A DNA stretch of 13,581 nt from Planctomycetota bacterium (GTDB lineage: Bacteria > Planctomycetota > Phycisphaerae > FEN-1346 > JAACEH01). How positions within the stretch are numbered: the first letter of the stretch is position 1; every line of letters starts with the position of its first letter. The translations under genes were made by a program, and so were the position numbers. The stretch covers positions 1-13,581 of the forward strand of contig JAFGPY010000221.1 of the NCBI GenBank assembly GCA_016935955.1, read 5' to 3'. The notes under the pieces were generated by a model that saw nothing but the letters and a program-made list of their open reading frames with translations, was not told the DNA's origin and made no database searches. Shown here piece after piece: positions 1 to 6,849 of this stretch.

Positions 1-1080
1 CGCAAGATCCGGGCGCTGATCCTGTCGCCGACGCGCGAGCTGGCGGCCCAAATCGGAGAGTTCTTCTCCGCGTACGGACGGTTCACGGGTCTGCGACACA
101 CGGTCATCTATGGAGGCGTATCGCAAGGACCCCAGGTGCGAGCCCTGCAGAAAGGCGTCGACACCCTGGTCGCCACCCCGGGTCGGCTGCTGGATCTGAT
201 CGGTCAGGGGTACGTCGACCTGACGGGAGTCGAGATCGTCACCTTGGACGAAGCGGACCGGATGCTCGACATGGGGTTCATCCACGATCTGCGACGCATC
301 GTAACGCACGTGCCGCGTGGCCGTCAGACGCTGATGTTCTCCGCCACGATGCCGGACGAAATCCGCCGATTGGCCGCCGAGTGGTTGCGCAAACCGGTCC
401 ATGTGCAGGTCGCGCCCGCCGCCGCGCCCGCTGAAAAGGTGGAGCAATCGGTGTACTTCGTCGAACCGAAGCAGAAGCCGCTGTTGCTTGCGCGCTTCCT
501 GCAAAACACGCTCAGCACTCGCACGCTGGTCTTCTCTCGAACGAAACACGGGGCCGACAAAATCGTTCGAGGCCTGCTGCGCGAGGGAATTCGCGCCGCG
601 GCCATTCACGGGAACAAGAGCCAAGCAACGCGACAGCGCGTGCTGGAGCATTTCAAGTCCGATCGACCGCCGGTCCTGGTCGCTACCGACGTCGCCGCTC
701 GCGGACTGGACGTCCACGGCATTTCGCACGTGATCAACTACGATATGCCCCATGATCCGGAAACCTACGTTCACCGCATCGGACGCACGGGGCGCGCCGG
801 CGCCGAGGGAATCGCCGTTTCCTTCTGCGGGCGCGATGAGCAAGCCCGGTTGCGGTTGATCGAGCGCCTTATCCGGAGCACGCTCACCGTCCGGCAGCAG
901 CCCGAGCAACCGCAAGGCACGCAACCGTCCTCCAGCCGAGCTCCCGCCGTTGGGCAGCAGACGCAACCCGCCCGACGCAAATCACGGCCGCCACGGCAAC
1001 GCAGTTCCAGGTCGAACGGGAGTTCTCAAAAGGGCTACCGCAAGGCAGCCAGGCCCGGCGGGCGGACCGCGAGGCGTTGA
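1..1080 (+). CDS. DEAD-box ATP-dependent RNA helicase, RhlE-like (5' truncated by window)
   Basis: ATP-dependent RNA unwinding enzyme of the DEAD-box family, probably acting on rRNA or mRNA structure in the cytoplasm. The reading frame is open from base 1, so motif Q and the Walker A motif lie outside the window; 359 residues are visible. In order: motif Ia PTRELAAQ (visible residues 10-17), GG (38-39), TPGR (59-62), the DEAD box (83-86) followed by RMLDMGF, SAT (114-116), then the second RecA lobe with VFSRTK (177-182), ARGLD (233-237) and HRIGRTGRAG (258-267). The order and spacing are those of a complete, active helicase core. The C-terminal tail (about 295-359) is low-complexity, rich in Arg, Gln, Ser and Pro, and strongly basic, as in RhlE-type proteins where such tails bind RNA. 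The exact subfamily (RhlE rather than CsdA, DbpA or SrmB) is inferred from general similarity. No operon partner is visible downstream. Confidence 0.95.
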   Translation, partial: RKIRALILSPTRELAAQIGEFFSAYGRFTGLRHTVIYGGVSQGPQVRALQKGVDTLVATPGRLLDLIGQGYVDLTGVEIVTLDEADRMLDMGFIHDLRRIVTHVPRGRQTLMFSATMPDEIRRLAAEWLRKPVHVQVAPAAAPAEKVEQSVYFVEPKQKPLLLARFLQNTLSTRTLVFSRTKHGADKIVRGLLREGIRAAAIHGNKSQATRQRVLEHFKSDRPPVLVATDVAARGLDVHGISHVINYDMPHDPETYVHRIGRTGRAGAEGIAVSFCGRDEQARLRLIERLIRSTLTVRQQPEQPQGTQPSSSRAPAVGQQTQPARRKSRPPRQRSSRSNGSSQKGYRKAARPGGRTARR

Positions 1081-1158
1081 CTGCCTCGCGCCGGCGTTTC
1101 GATCACGGATTCTCTCGTGCCGGGCGCATGATTCTGTAGAATACCCCAAATGCCCGAG

Positions 1159-1186
1159 TTGCACTCACGCGACCGATCGGCATAAT
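1159..1186 (+). promoter_or_regulatory. Possible sigma70-type promoter for the beta-propeller gene
   Basis: TTGCAC at 1159-1164 and CATAAT at 1181-1186 are separated by 16 bases, about 57 bases before the ATG at 1244. The -10 matches consensus at five of six positions, the -35 at only three. The rest of the 1081-1243 gap shows no clear terminator for the helicase gene. Weak evidence, by eye only. Confidence 0.35.
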
Positions 1187-1243
1187 GGACCAGGCGACCC
1201 GCCGGCCTGAATTCTTCCAAACGCATTGCCCGAGGAGCCTTCG

Positions 1244-2566
1244 ATGAACACTCCCCCTGGCCCCCGTGCCGCGTGTCGAATCGTCGTCCTGGCCGCTGTC
1301 TGTCTGCTGTCGACAACCTGTCGGGTTGCGGCCGACGACTGGCCGCAGTGGCGCGGGCCGGGCCGCGACGGCGTTTGGCGCGAGACGGGCGTACTCGATC
1401 GCTTCCCCGACGCGCGGATCAAGCTCCGCTGGCGGGCGCCGATCTCGGCCGGCTATAGCGGGCCGACCGTGGCCGACGGGCGGGTCTACGTCACCGACCG
1501 GCTCGAAGAGCCCGACGAGGTCGAGCGGGTCCACTGCTTCCATTGCTCGACGGGCCGCCCGCTGTGGACGCACGCGTACCCGTGCTCCTACGACGACGTC
1601 AGCTACCCCGCCGGGCCCCGGGCGGCCGTGAGCCTGGACGACGGCCGGGCCTATGCGCTGGGCACCACGGGGCATCTGCTGTGCCTCGACGCGGCCGACG
1701 GGCGGGTGCTCTGGCAGAAGACGCCCGGCCGCGACTACGACGTTCGCATGCCGATCTGGGGCGTCTCGGCCGCGCCGCTGGTCCATGGCGATCTGCTGAT
1801 CGTGCAGCTCGGGGCGGCCGGCGGGGCCTGCGTCGTGGCCCTGGACAAGCGCAGCGGCGCCGAGCAATGGCGGGCGCTGGACGACGACGCCTCCTACTCC
1901 GCCCCCGTGATCGTCGAACAGGCCGGCCGCGGCGTGCTGGTCTGCTGGACGGGCGAGAACGTCGTCGGCCTGGACCCCGCCACGGGCAAGACGTACTGGC
2001 AATACCCGTTCCCGCCGAAAAAGATGGTGATCAACGTGCCCACGCCGGTCAGCGACGGCAAGCGGCTGTTCCTGTCGGCCTTCTACGACGGGTCGCTAAT
2101 GTTGCGGCTTGGCCAGGACGCGCCCCGCGTGGAGAAGATCTGGCGTCGCCGGGGCCCGAGCGAGCGGGACACCGACAGCCTGCACGCGATGATCGCCACG
2201 CCCGTCTTGCAGGGCGATTACGTCTACGGCGTGGACAGCTATGGCCAGTTGCGCTGCCTGGCGGCGGCCACGGGCGACCGCGTTTGGGAGGACCTCACGG
2301 CCACGCCGCCGGCCCGGTGGAGCAACATCCACATCGTTCGCAACGGGCAGCGGTACTGGATGTTCAACGAGCGCGGGGAGCTGCTGATCGCCACGCTCTC
2401 GCCGGACGGCTTCGGAGAGATCAGCCGGGCGACCCTGATCGAGCCGACCACGGGCCAGTTGTCGCAGCGGGGCGGGGTCTGCTGGGCGCATCCGGCCTAT
2501 GCCTACAAGCACGTCTTCGCCCGCAACGATCGCGAGCTGGTTTGCGCCAGCCTGGCGGCCCCATGA
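1244..2566 (+). CDS. Secreted PQQ-like beta-propeller repeat protein
   Basis: A 440-residue exported protein. The ATG at 1244 has a GAGGAG-type ribosome binding site at about 1231-1237; an in-frame TTG at 1226 would place six extra residues before the signal peptide and is less likely. Residues 1-30 form a Sec signal peptide (basic start, hydrophobic stretch IVVLAAVCLLS, cleavage probably after VAA at 28-30). The mature chain opens with DDWPQWRGPGRDGVW, a signature common in planctomycete proteins of this family. Repeated blades follow the pattern 'D..G...W' or 'G.VY..D..G.L.CLDA..G...W', for example at 93-110, 134-158, 195-210, 237-253 and 325-349. These are PQQ-binding-like propeller (WD40-like, BamB-like) repeats. 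Known planctomycete relatives are mostly uncharacterised. There is no attached dehydrogenase domain or heme motif, so a redox function should not be assumed; a periplasmic scaffold or ligand-binding role is equally possible. It converges on the reductase gene downstream. Confidence 0.9.
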   Translation: MNTPPGPRAACRIVVLAAVCLLSTTCRVAADDWPQWRGPGRDGVWRETGVLDRFPDARIKLRWRAPISAGYSGPTVADGRVYVTDRLEEPDEVERVHCFHCSTGRPLWTHAYPCSYDDVSYPAGPRAAVSLDDGRAYALGTTGHLLCLDAADGRVLWQKTPGRDYDVRMPIWGVSAAPLVHGDLLIVQLGAAGGACVVALDKRSGAEQWRALDDDASYSAPVIVEQAGRGVLVCWTGENVVGLDPATGKTYWQYPFPPKKMVINVPTPVSDGKRLFLSAFYDGSLMLRLGQDAPRVEKIWRRRGPSERDTDSLHAMIATPVLQGDYVYGVDSYGQLRCLAAATGDRVWEDLTATPPARWSNIHIVRNGQRYWMFNERGELLIATLSPDGFGEISRATLIEPTTGQLSQRGGVCWAHPAYAYKHVFARNDRELVCASLAAP

Positions 2567-2571
2567 TCGCT

Positions 2572-2587
2572 GAAGTCGCAAGACTTC
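2572..2587. terminator. Short GNRA-loop hairpin after the beta-propeller gene
   Basis: GAAGTC-GCAA-GACTTC is a perfect 6-bp stem with a GCAA tetraloop, starting five bases after the stop codon of the propeller gene. No U-run follows, so it is at best a weak or Rho-assisted terminator or an RNA-stabilising hairpin. Confidence 0.35.
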
Positions 2588-2623
2588 GGGCCGGGGCGCT
2601 TTTGGCTGGCGGAACAAGCTGAA

Positions 2624-2655
2624 TTCTGGCGAATCCGGCTACGGGATTCGCAGAA
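2624..2655. terminator. Hairpin between convergent genes (possible bidirectional terminator)
   Basis: The arms TTCTGGCGAATCC (2624-2636) and GGATTCGCAGAA (2644-2655) pair over 12 bp with one bulged G, around a 7-base loop. The hairpin sits between the stop codons of two convergent genes (2566 and 2663), where a shared terminator would be expected. No T-run is seen on either side, so termination activity is inferred from position and structure only. Confidence 0.4.
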
Positions 2656-2662
2656 CGGCATC

Positions 2663-3652
2663 CTACCAGCGGACCCGTTGCCCCAGGCCCAACTGCTCGG
2701 CGCAGTCCAGTGCCAGGCGCGCGGCCAACGCGTCTTGCACGGCCACGCCCACGGCCTTGAACAGCGTGATCTCCTCGGGACCGCCGCGACCCGGCCGGCG
2801 GCCCAGCACCAACTCGCCCAACTCGGCGTGGATGTGCTCCTGATCGATCAGTCCGCGGCGGATCGGTTGGATCAGGTCGCCCGCCTCGCACAGCGCAGCC
2901 TCGCGGCTGTCGACGACCACCCGCGAGCCGATCACCGTTTCCGGCGGGATCTCCCGCACGTCGGGCTGATAGGAGCCGACGGCGTTGACGTGGACGCCCT
3001 GTTTCAGATCGGCGTGGGCGAAAACCGGCACGCGGGAGGTGGTCGCCGTGCAGACGACATCGGCGTCGGCAACGGCCTGGCGGGCGTCGGCGGCCGCTCG
3101 GACGTCGGGGGGAATCGGATCGCGGCCGGCCAGCTCGGCCGCCAACTCCTCGGCCCGCCCGGGAACCGGATCGTGGATCCACACCGTTTCGATCGGACGG
3201 ACCGTGCAGACGGCTTCGAGCTGGGTCCGGGCCTGGACGCCGGCGCCGAAGACGGCGGCCGTTGCGCAATCGCTGCGGGCAAGCAGGTCGGTGGCGGCGC
3301 CCGAGGCGGCGCCGGTGCGGATGGCGGTCAGCGCGGCCCCTTCCAGCAGCGCGACCGGGCGGCCCGTGCCGGGCTCCAGCACCAGCACGGCCGCCTGGAT
3401 CCGCGGCAGACCCAACGCGGCATTGCCGTCGAACAGCGAGACGACCTTGACCGTCAAGGCTTCACCCTGTGCGTCTTGCACGAAGGCGGACATGACGAGG
3501 CTGATTCCCTGGTGCGGCTCCACGGGCAGGTGGGCCCGCAGGGGAACCACGGCCCGGCCTTCCGAGAGGGCGGCGAAGGCCCGTTTCATGCCCTCGACGG
3601 CGCTGCGCATCGGCAGTGCCTGGCGCACCTCGGCGGCATCGAGAATCAGCAT
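2663..3652 (-). CDS. Ornithine cyclodeaminase/mu-crystallin family reductase; probable 1-pyrroline-2-carboxylate reductase
   Basis: A full-length 329-residue member of the OCD/mu-crystallin family (NAD(P)H-dependent imine/amino-acid enzymes, usually 310-350 residues). ATG at 3652 has an AGGAG site (plus-strand 3659-3663) at six bases. Visible landmarks: Lys69 in VKVVSLF and Arg112 in TAIRTGAASG (substrate binding), dinucleotide loop FGAGVQA at 135-141 with Asp161 in the position that usually favours NAD(H), GSYQPDVREIP at 226-236, and LFKAVGVAVQDAL at 297-309. True ornithine cyclodeaminase carries an Asp in a GGD-PGK loop where this protein has GSYQPD, which is more like mu-crystallin and ketimine reductases, so ornithine cyclisation is unlikely. 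The gene diverges from the aconitase X genes. In hydroxyproline catabolism an OCD-family enzyme reduces 1-pyrroline-2-carboxylate to L-proline, which fits this neighbour. Alternatives are alanine dehydrogenase or another ketimine reductase. The family is certain; the substrate is inference. Confidence 0.9.
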   Translation of the reverse strand: MLILDAAEVRQALPMRSAVEGMKRAFAALSEGRAVVPLRAHLPVEPHQGISLVMSAFVQDAQGEALTVKVVSLFDGNAALGLPRIQAAVLVLEPGTGRPVALLEGAALTAIRTGAASGAATDLLARSDCATAAVFGAGVQARTQLEAVCTVRPIETVWIHDPVPGRAEELAAELAGRDPIPPDVRAAADARQAVADADVVCTATTSRVPVFAHADLKQGVHVNAVGSYQPDVREIPPETVIGSRVVVDSREAALCEAGDLIQPIRRGLIDQEHIHAELGELVLGRRPGRGGPEEITLFKAVGVAVQDALAARLALDCAEQLGLGQRVRW

Positions 3653-3725
3653 GGCGGACTCCTGGTGGATTCGTGGTTCGCTTTCGCCCGCGACTTACCC
3701 GCACGGCACGGCAATCGTGGGTCCC

Positions 3726-3755
3726 AGTATAGGACACCGGCCGGCAGTCGCACAA
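3726..3755 (-). promoter_or_regulatory. Possible promoter for the OCD-family reductase
   Basis: Read on the minus strand: TTGTGC (plus 3755-3750), 18 bases, then TATACT (plus 3731-3726). The -10 matches consensus at five of six positions. It lies about 75 bases before the reductase ATG and back to back with the candidate aconitase X promoter. Found by eye. Confidence 0.35.
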
Positions 3756-3765
3756 GCCGCCGCGG

Positions 3766-3793
3766 TTGCGTGGGCCGGAGATTCCGCTATTCT
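3766..3793 (+). promoter_or_regulatory. Possible promoter for the aconitase X operon
   Basis: TTGCGT at 3766-3771, 16 bases, TATTCT at 3788-3793. Only 10 bases separate this -35 from the -35 of the divergent reductase promoter, so one regulator bound here could control both transcripts. The predicted start near 3800 gives a leader of about 120 bases that contains the inverted repeat at 3824-3864. Found by eye. Confidence 0.35.
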
Positions 3794-3823
3794 ATGGATG
3801 TTTGCATTGCGAATGATCCAGGC

Positions 3824-3864
3824 CGACCAACGGGAGGCCGGAAGAATCGGGCGCCCGTTGGTCG
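3824..3864. repeat. 11-bp perfect inverted repeat in the aconitase X leader
   Basis: CGACCAACGGG at 3824-3834 is repeated in inverted form as CCCGTTGGTCG at 3854-3864, with 19 bases between. It lies after the candidate promoter and 54 bases before the aconitase X start. It could be a stem-loop in the leader RNA or a regulator site on DNA; the sequence alone does not decide. No similarity to a known riboswitch class was recognised. Confidence 0.6.
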
Positions 3865-3918
3865 CCCGCGCGCATGGACTGTGCAAACGTCAATAAGAGG
3901 CGGCCGAAGGAGAATGCG

Positions 3919-5202
3919 GTGGGGATGATCGGCTTAAGCGACAAGGACCGCCGGATGCTCGACGGCCGCCACGGCGAAGCGGCACGGACGGCCATGGCCA
4001 TCCTCGTCCGCATGGCCGACGTGCTCGACGCGGCCGAGCTGATGGACATCACCCAGGTGCACATCGACGGCTGCGGCCTGTTGAGCGAGGCGAGTCTGGA
4101 CTTTGCCGAGACCATGGCGGCCCGCGGCGGCAAGGTGTGTGTTCCCACCACCTTGAACATGGGCCCGCTCGATCTGCAGAACTGGCGGCGGTTCGGCGTG
4201 CCGGAATCCTTCGCCCGGCGGGCCATTCGCCAGGGCAAAGCCTATACCGACATGGGCTGCGTGCCCACCTGGAGCTGCGCGCCCTACCAAGGCTACCTCA
4301 CGCCTCGGTTCGGCCAGCAGATCTGCTGGGGCGAGTCCAACGCAATCGTCTACGCCAATTCGGTCCTCGGCGCCCGAACCAACCGATACGCCGACTATCT
4401 CGACCTCTGCGCGGCGATCACCGGCAGGGTCCCCAAGCAGGGGCTCCACGTGACCGAAAATCGCAAGGGCCAGGTGCTCGTGCGGCTGGCCGGCGTCGCC
4501 CCCGAGGTCCTGCACGACGACGCCTTTTATCCGGTGCTGGGTCATCTGCTCGGCTCGCTGCTGCAGGACGAGATCCCGGTCATCGAAGGGCTGCCGCCCG
4601 GGGTCGCCGACGACCAGTTGAAGGCCTTCGGTGCCGCGGCGGCCTCCTCGGGCGCCCTGGCCCTGTTCCACGCGGTCGGCGTCACCCCCGAAGCGAGCAC
4701 GGCCGAAGCGGCCTTTCAGGGCGATCCGCCCCGGCGGGTCCTCGAGATTGGCTTGGCCGACGTGCGGGCCGCGCGGGCCGATCTCTCCACGGCCGCCGAG
4801 GGCGAAAAACTCGACGTGGTCGCCTTGGGGTGTCCACACTATTCTTTCGCCGAGTTCCGCCGGCTCGCCGAGCAGATCCAGGCCCAGCGGCCCCGCCGGC
4901 TGCACCCCGACGTGATGTTTCTGGTCACCACCTGCCAGACGTCCTACGCCCTGTTGCAGCGGGCCGAGTGGAAAGACGTGCTGAGCGCATTCGGCGCGCG
5001 GATCGCCTTGGATACCTGCCCGTTCCATTCGCCCATCGTGGCGGCGCGGGCCGAGGTGCTGATGACCGATTCGGGCAAGTGCGCCTACTACGCGCCGGGC
5101 GAGCTGGGCGTGCGGGTGGCCTTTGCCACGGTGGCCGACTGCGTCCGCTCGGCCGTCGAGGGCCGCGTGTGCCGAAAGGAGCCGCCATGGGACGCGTCCT
5201 GA
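3919..5202 (+). CDS. Aconitase X (DUF521) large/catalytic subunit; probable cis-3-hydroxy-L-proline dehydratase
   Basis: Catalytic subunit of aconitase X, an iron-sulfur dehydratase of the aconitase superfamily, 427 residues. GTG at 3919 is chosen because AAGGAG at 3907-3912 is spaced six bases from it; the ATG at 3925 (spacing 12) is possible, while the ATG at 3874 would add 15 atypical residues and has no ribosome site. Conserved blocks with this start: PTTLNMG (76-82), GCVPTWSCAPY (113-123), WGESNAIVYANSVLGARTNR (137-156), GCPH (304-307), TTCQTSY (337-343), DTCPF (365-369) and TDSGKCAYYAPG (383-394). The Cys residues at about 114, 120, 305, 339 and 367 include the likely metal-cluster ligands. 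Known relatives are bacterial cis-3-hydroxy-L-proline dehydratases (giving 1-pyrroline-2-carboxylate) and archaeal phosphomevalonate dehydratases. Here the divergent OCD-family reductase favours the hydroxyproline role. The gene overlaps the small-subunit gene by 16 bases, so the two are co-translated. Confidence 0.93.
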   Translation: MGMIGLSDKDRRMLDGRHGEAARTAMAILVRMADVLDAAELMDITQVHIDGCGLLSEASLDFAETMAARGGKVCVPTTLNMGPLDLQNWRRFGVPESFARRAIRQGKAYTDMGCVPTWSCAPYQGYLTPRFGQQICWGESNAIVYANSVLGARTNRYADYLDLCAAITGRVPKQGLHVTENRKGQVLVRLAGVAPEVLHDDAFYPVLGHLLGSLLQDEIPVIEGLPPGVADDQLKAFGAAAASSGALALFHAVGVTPEASTAEAAFQGDPPRRVLEIGLADVRAARADLSTAAEGEKLDVVALGCPHYSFAEFRRLAEQIQAQRPRRLHPDVMFLVTTCQTSYALLQRAEWKDVLSAFGARIALDTCPFHSPIVAARAEVLMTDSGKCAYYAPGELGVRVAFATVADCVRSAVEGRVCRKEPPWDAS

Positions 5203-5606
5203 AAGGCAGGGCCCTTATCGCCGGCGCGGCCGAAGGGACCGCGCTGGTCTGCGGCGAGCCGCTGAGCTTCTGGGGCGGGCTCAGCGCCGAAACCGGCCGC
5301 ATCATCGACCGCCGCCACCCGCAATGCGGCGCCGTGGTCACCGGCCGCGTCTTCGTCTTTCCCGCCGGCAAAGGGTCCAGCACCGGCAGCGGCGTCTTGC
5401 TGCAAAGCATCAAGGCGGGCACCGCGCCGGCGGCCATTATCAACCGCAAGACCGACCCCATCCTGGCCCTGGGGGCCATCGTGGCCGACGAGCTTTACGG
5501 GCGACGCCTGCCCATGGTCGTCCTCTCGGAGGAAGACTTCGCGGCGATCGCGGAAGGCGATCACCTGGCGGTCGAGGAGGACGGGACGGTGCGGATTCTC
5601 GATTGA
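5187..5606 (+). CDS. Aconitase X small (swivelling, DUF126) subunit
   Basis: A 139-residue small subunit that supplies the swivelling domain to the aconitase X active site; it pairs with the preceding large subunit. ATG at 5187 is preceded by AAAGGAG at 5175-5181 and lies inside the last codons of the large-subunit gene, in another frame, giving a 16-base overlap and probable translational coupling. Family landmarks: KGRALIAGAAEGTALV at the N-terminus, SFWGG (27-31), DRRHPQCG (41-48) and the glycine/serine loop FPAGKGSSTGSG (58-69), whose serines correspond to the catalytic-base loop of the aconitase swivelling domain; then INRKTDPILALGAIVADELY (85-104). The length is normal for stand-alone small subunits. 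In many bacteria the two parts are fused in one chain; here they are separate, the two-subunit arrangement. Confidence 0.92.
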   Translation: MGRVLKGRALIAGAAEGTALVCGEPLSFWGGLSAETGRIIDRRHPQCGAVVTGRVFVFPAGKGSSTGSGVLLQSIKAGTAPAAIINRKTDPILALGAIVADELYGRRLPMVVLSEEDFAAIAEGDHLAVEEDGTVRILD

Positions 5607-5677
5607 GACGCCACGGGGCTGAACGCCGCTTTGGCTGCAATCATCGGCCGAGTCAGGGCTTGCTCTCTTGCGAGTCG

Positions 5678-6715
5678 TTAGGGCGATACCACTGCGCTGC
5701 GCCGCAACTGGCCGCAAGCGGCGTCGATCCGCTCGCCCTTGCGGTAGCGGATCTTCACGTTCAGATCGCCCTGCTGAAGGACGTCGACGAACCGGGCCGT
5801 GGCGGCCGAGGTCGGGGTGCGATAGGGCAGATCGGAAACCGCGTTGTAGGGAATCACGTTGACCAGCGCCCGGCGGCCTTGCAGCAGCGCGACGAGTTGC
5901 CGGGCGTGCCGCGGGGCGTCGTTGACGCCGGCCAGCAGCACGTACTCGAACGTGACGCGGCGGCCCGTCTTGGCGAAATAGCCGTCCGCCGCCGCCAGCA
6001 CCGCCGCGATGCCGTGCTTGCGGTTGGCCGGCACCAGCTCGCTGCGCAGCGCGTCGTCGGCCGCGTGCAGCGAAACGGCCAAATGGTACTGGCAGTTCTG
6101 CTCGGCCAGGCGACGGATGCCCGCCGGCAGACCGACCGTCGAGATGGTGATCCGGCGGGCGCCGATGCCCAGGCCGTCGTCGTCGGTGGCGGCGGCCAGG
6201 GCGGGCAGCAGGGCGTCGAGGTTGGCCAGCGGCTCGCCCATGCCCATCACCACGATGTGGCTGAGCCGCTCGTCGTTGCCCAGCAGCCGCTGCAACTGAA
6301 GCATCTGCTCGACGATTTCGCCGGCGGTCAGATTCCGCACCACGCCGCCGATGCCGCTGGCACAAAACGCGCAGCCCATGCCGCAGCCGACCTGCGTGCT
6401 CACGCAGATCGTGCGCCGCCGCCGGTCGTCGCGCAACAGCACGCACTCGATCCGCTGCCGGTCGGCCAGCTCCAGCAGCAGCTTTTCGGTCCCGTCGTCG
6501 GCCTGTGGATGGGCGGCGACGCGGCTGGTGAAGACCTGGAACTCCTCGGCCAGCAGACCGCGGACCGCCTTGGGCAAATCGCTCATGCGGTCGAACCGGT
6601 CGGCCCGCCGCGCGAAAAGCCACCGCCGCACCTGCGACGCCCGATAGCCCGGCAGACCGCGGTCGGCGAACCAGGACTGCAATTGCTCGGGCGTTTGTTC
6701 CAGCAGATGCCGCAT
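5678..6715 (-). CDS. rlmN: Dual-specificity 23S rRNA/tRNA adenine-C2 methyltransferase RlmN
   Basis: Radical-SAM enzyme that methylates C2 of A2503 in 23S rRNA and of A37 in some tRNAs. With the ATG at 6715 it has 345 residues, normal for the family. The frame stays open upstream to 6829, but those 38 residues would run through the promoter of the divergent gene and lack family similarity. The ribosome site before 6715 is weak (GGCGGG). Landmarks with this start: N-terminal substrate-recognition domain (LPGYRASQVRRWLF, 21-34), radical-SAM cysteines in CGMGCAFC at 111, 115 and 118, SAM-binding GMGEP (158-162), ISTVGLP (191-197), and the two cysteines of the methyl-transfer mechanism, Cys104 in ICVSTQVGC and Cys334 in IDAACGQL, at the same spacing as E. 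coli Cys118 and Cys355. It converges with the aconitase X genes; no operon partner is visible. Confidence 0.96.
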   Translation of the reverse strand: MRHLLEQTPEQLQSWFADRGLPGYRASQVRRWLFARRADRFDRMSDLPKAVRGLLAEEFQVFTSRVAAHPQADDGTEKLLLELADRQRIECVLLRDDRRRRTICVSTQVGCGMGCAFCASGIGGVVRNLTAGEIVEQMLQLQRLLGNDERLSHIVVMGMGEPLANLDALLPALAAATDDDGLGIGARRITISTVGLPAGIRRLAEQNCQYHLAVSLHAADDALRSELVPANRKHGIAAVLAAADGYFAKTGRRVTFEYVLLAGVNDAPRHARQLVALLQGRRALVNVIPYNAVSDLPYRTPTSAATARFVDVLQQGDLNVKIRYRKGERIDAACGQLRRSAVVSP

Positions 6716-6771
6716 CCCGCCATCATGCCCGATCGACCGCCGCCGGGCAATCCCCGCCTGCGGAATCCACA

Positions 6772-6800
6772 TTGACACCGGGCCGCAGGCCGCCGACAAT
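6772..6800 (+). promoter_or_regulatory. Sigma70-type promoter for the membrane-anchored hypothetical gene
   Basis: Perfect TTGACA at 6772-6777, exactly 17 bases, then GACAAT at 6795-6800 (four of six). The start of transcription would fall near 6807, giving a leader of about 43 bases to the ATG at 6850. This is the best-looking promoter in the window and supports a short RlmN start on the other strand. Confidence 0.6.
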
Positions 6801-6849
6801 AGGAGCGATCGCGTTTCGCTCGCATCCACCCGCAGGAAAGGACCGCCCC

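Noticed and set aside
1244..1333. Lipoprotein signal for the beta-propeller protein (Cys at residue 26)
   Set aside because: The residues before Cys26 are S-T-T and do not form a lipobox; a normal signal peptidase site after VAA fits better.
3874..3918. Upstream ATG giving a longer aconitase X large subunit
   Set aside because: No ribosome site precedes it, the added 15 residues are unlike the family, and AAGGAG is correctly spaced for the GTG at 3919.
2678..3928. Long open frame (416 codons) on the plus strand opposite the OCD-family reductase
   Set aside because: Composition (Gln, Gly, Asp, Arg-rich) is typical of an antisense shadow, it has no recognisable motif, and the opposite strand carries a complete enzyme with its own ribosome site.
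5607..5677. Possible terminator between aconitase X small subunit and rlmN
   Set aside because: Only a short direct repeat (CGAGTC at 5650-5655 and 5671-5676) is visible; no stable hairpin or T-run.
5088..6623. Long open frame (511 codons) on the minus strand overlapping rlmN and aconitase X genes
   Set aside because: It is in a different frame from rlmN, its translation is Arg/Pro/Gly-rich low complexity, and it covers genes with clear family motifs. High GC content makes such shadows common.
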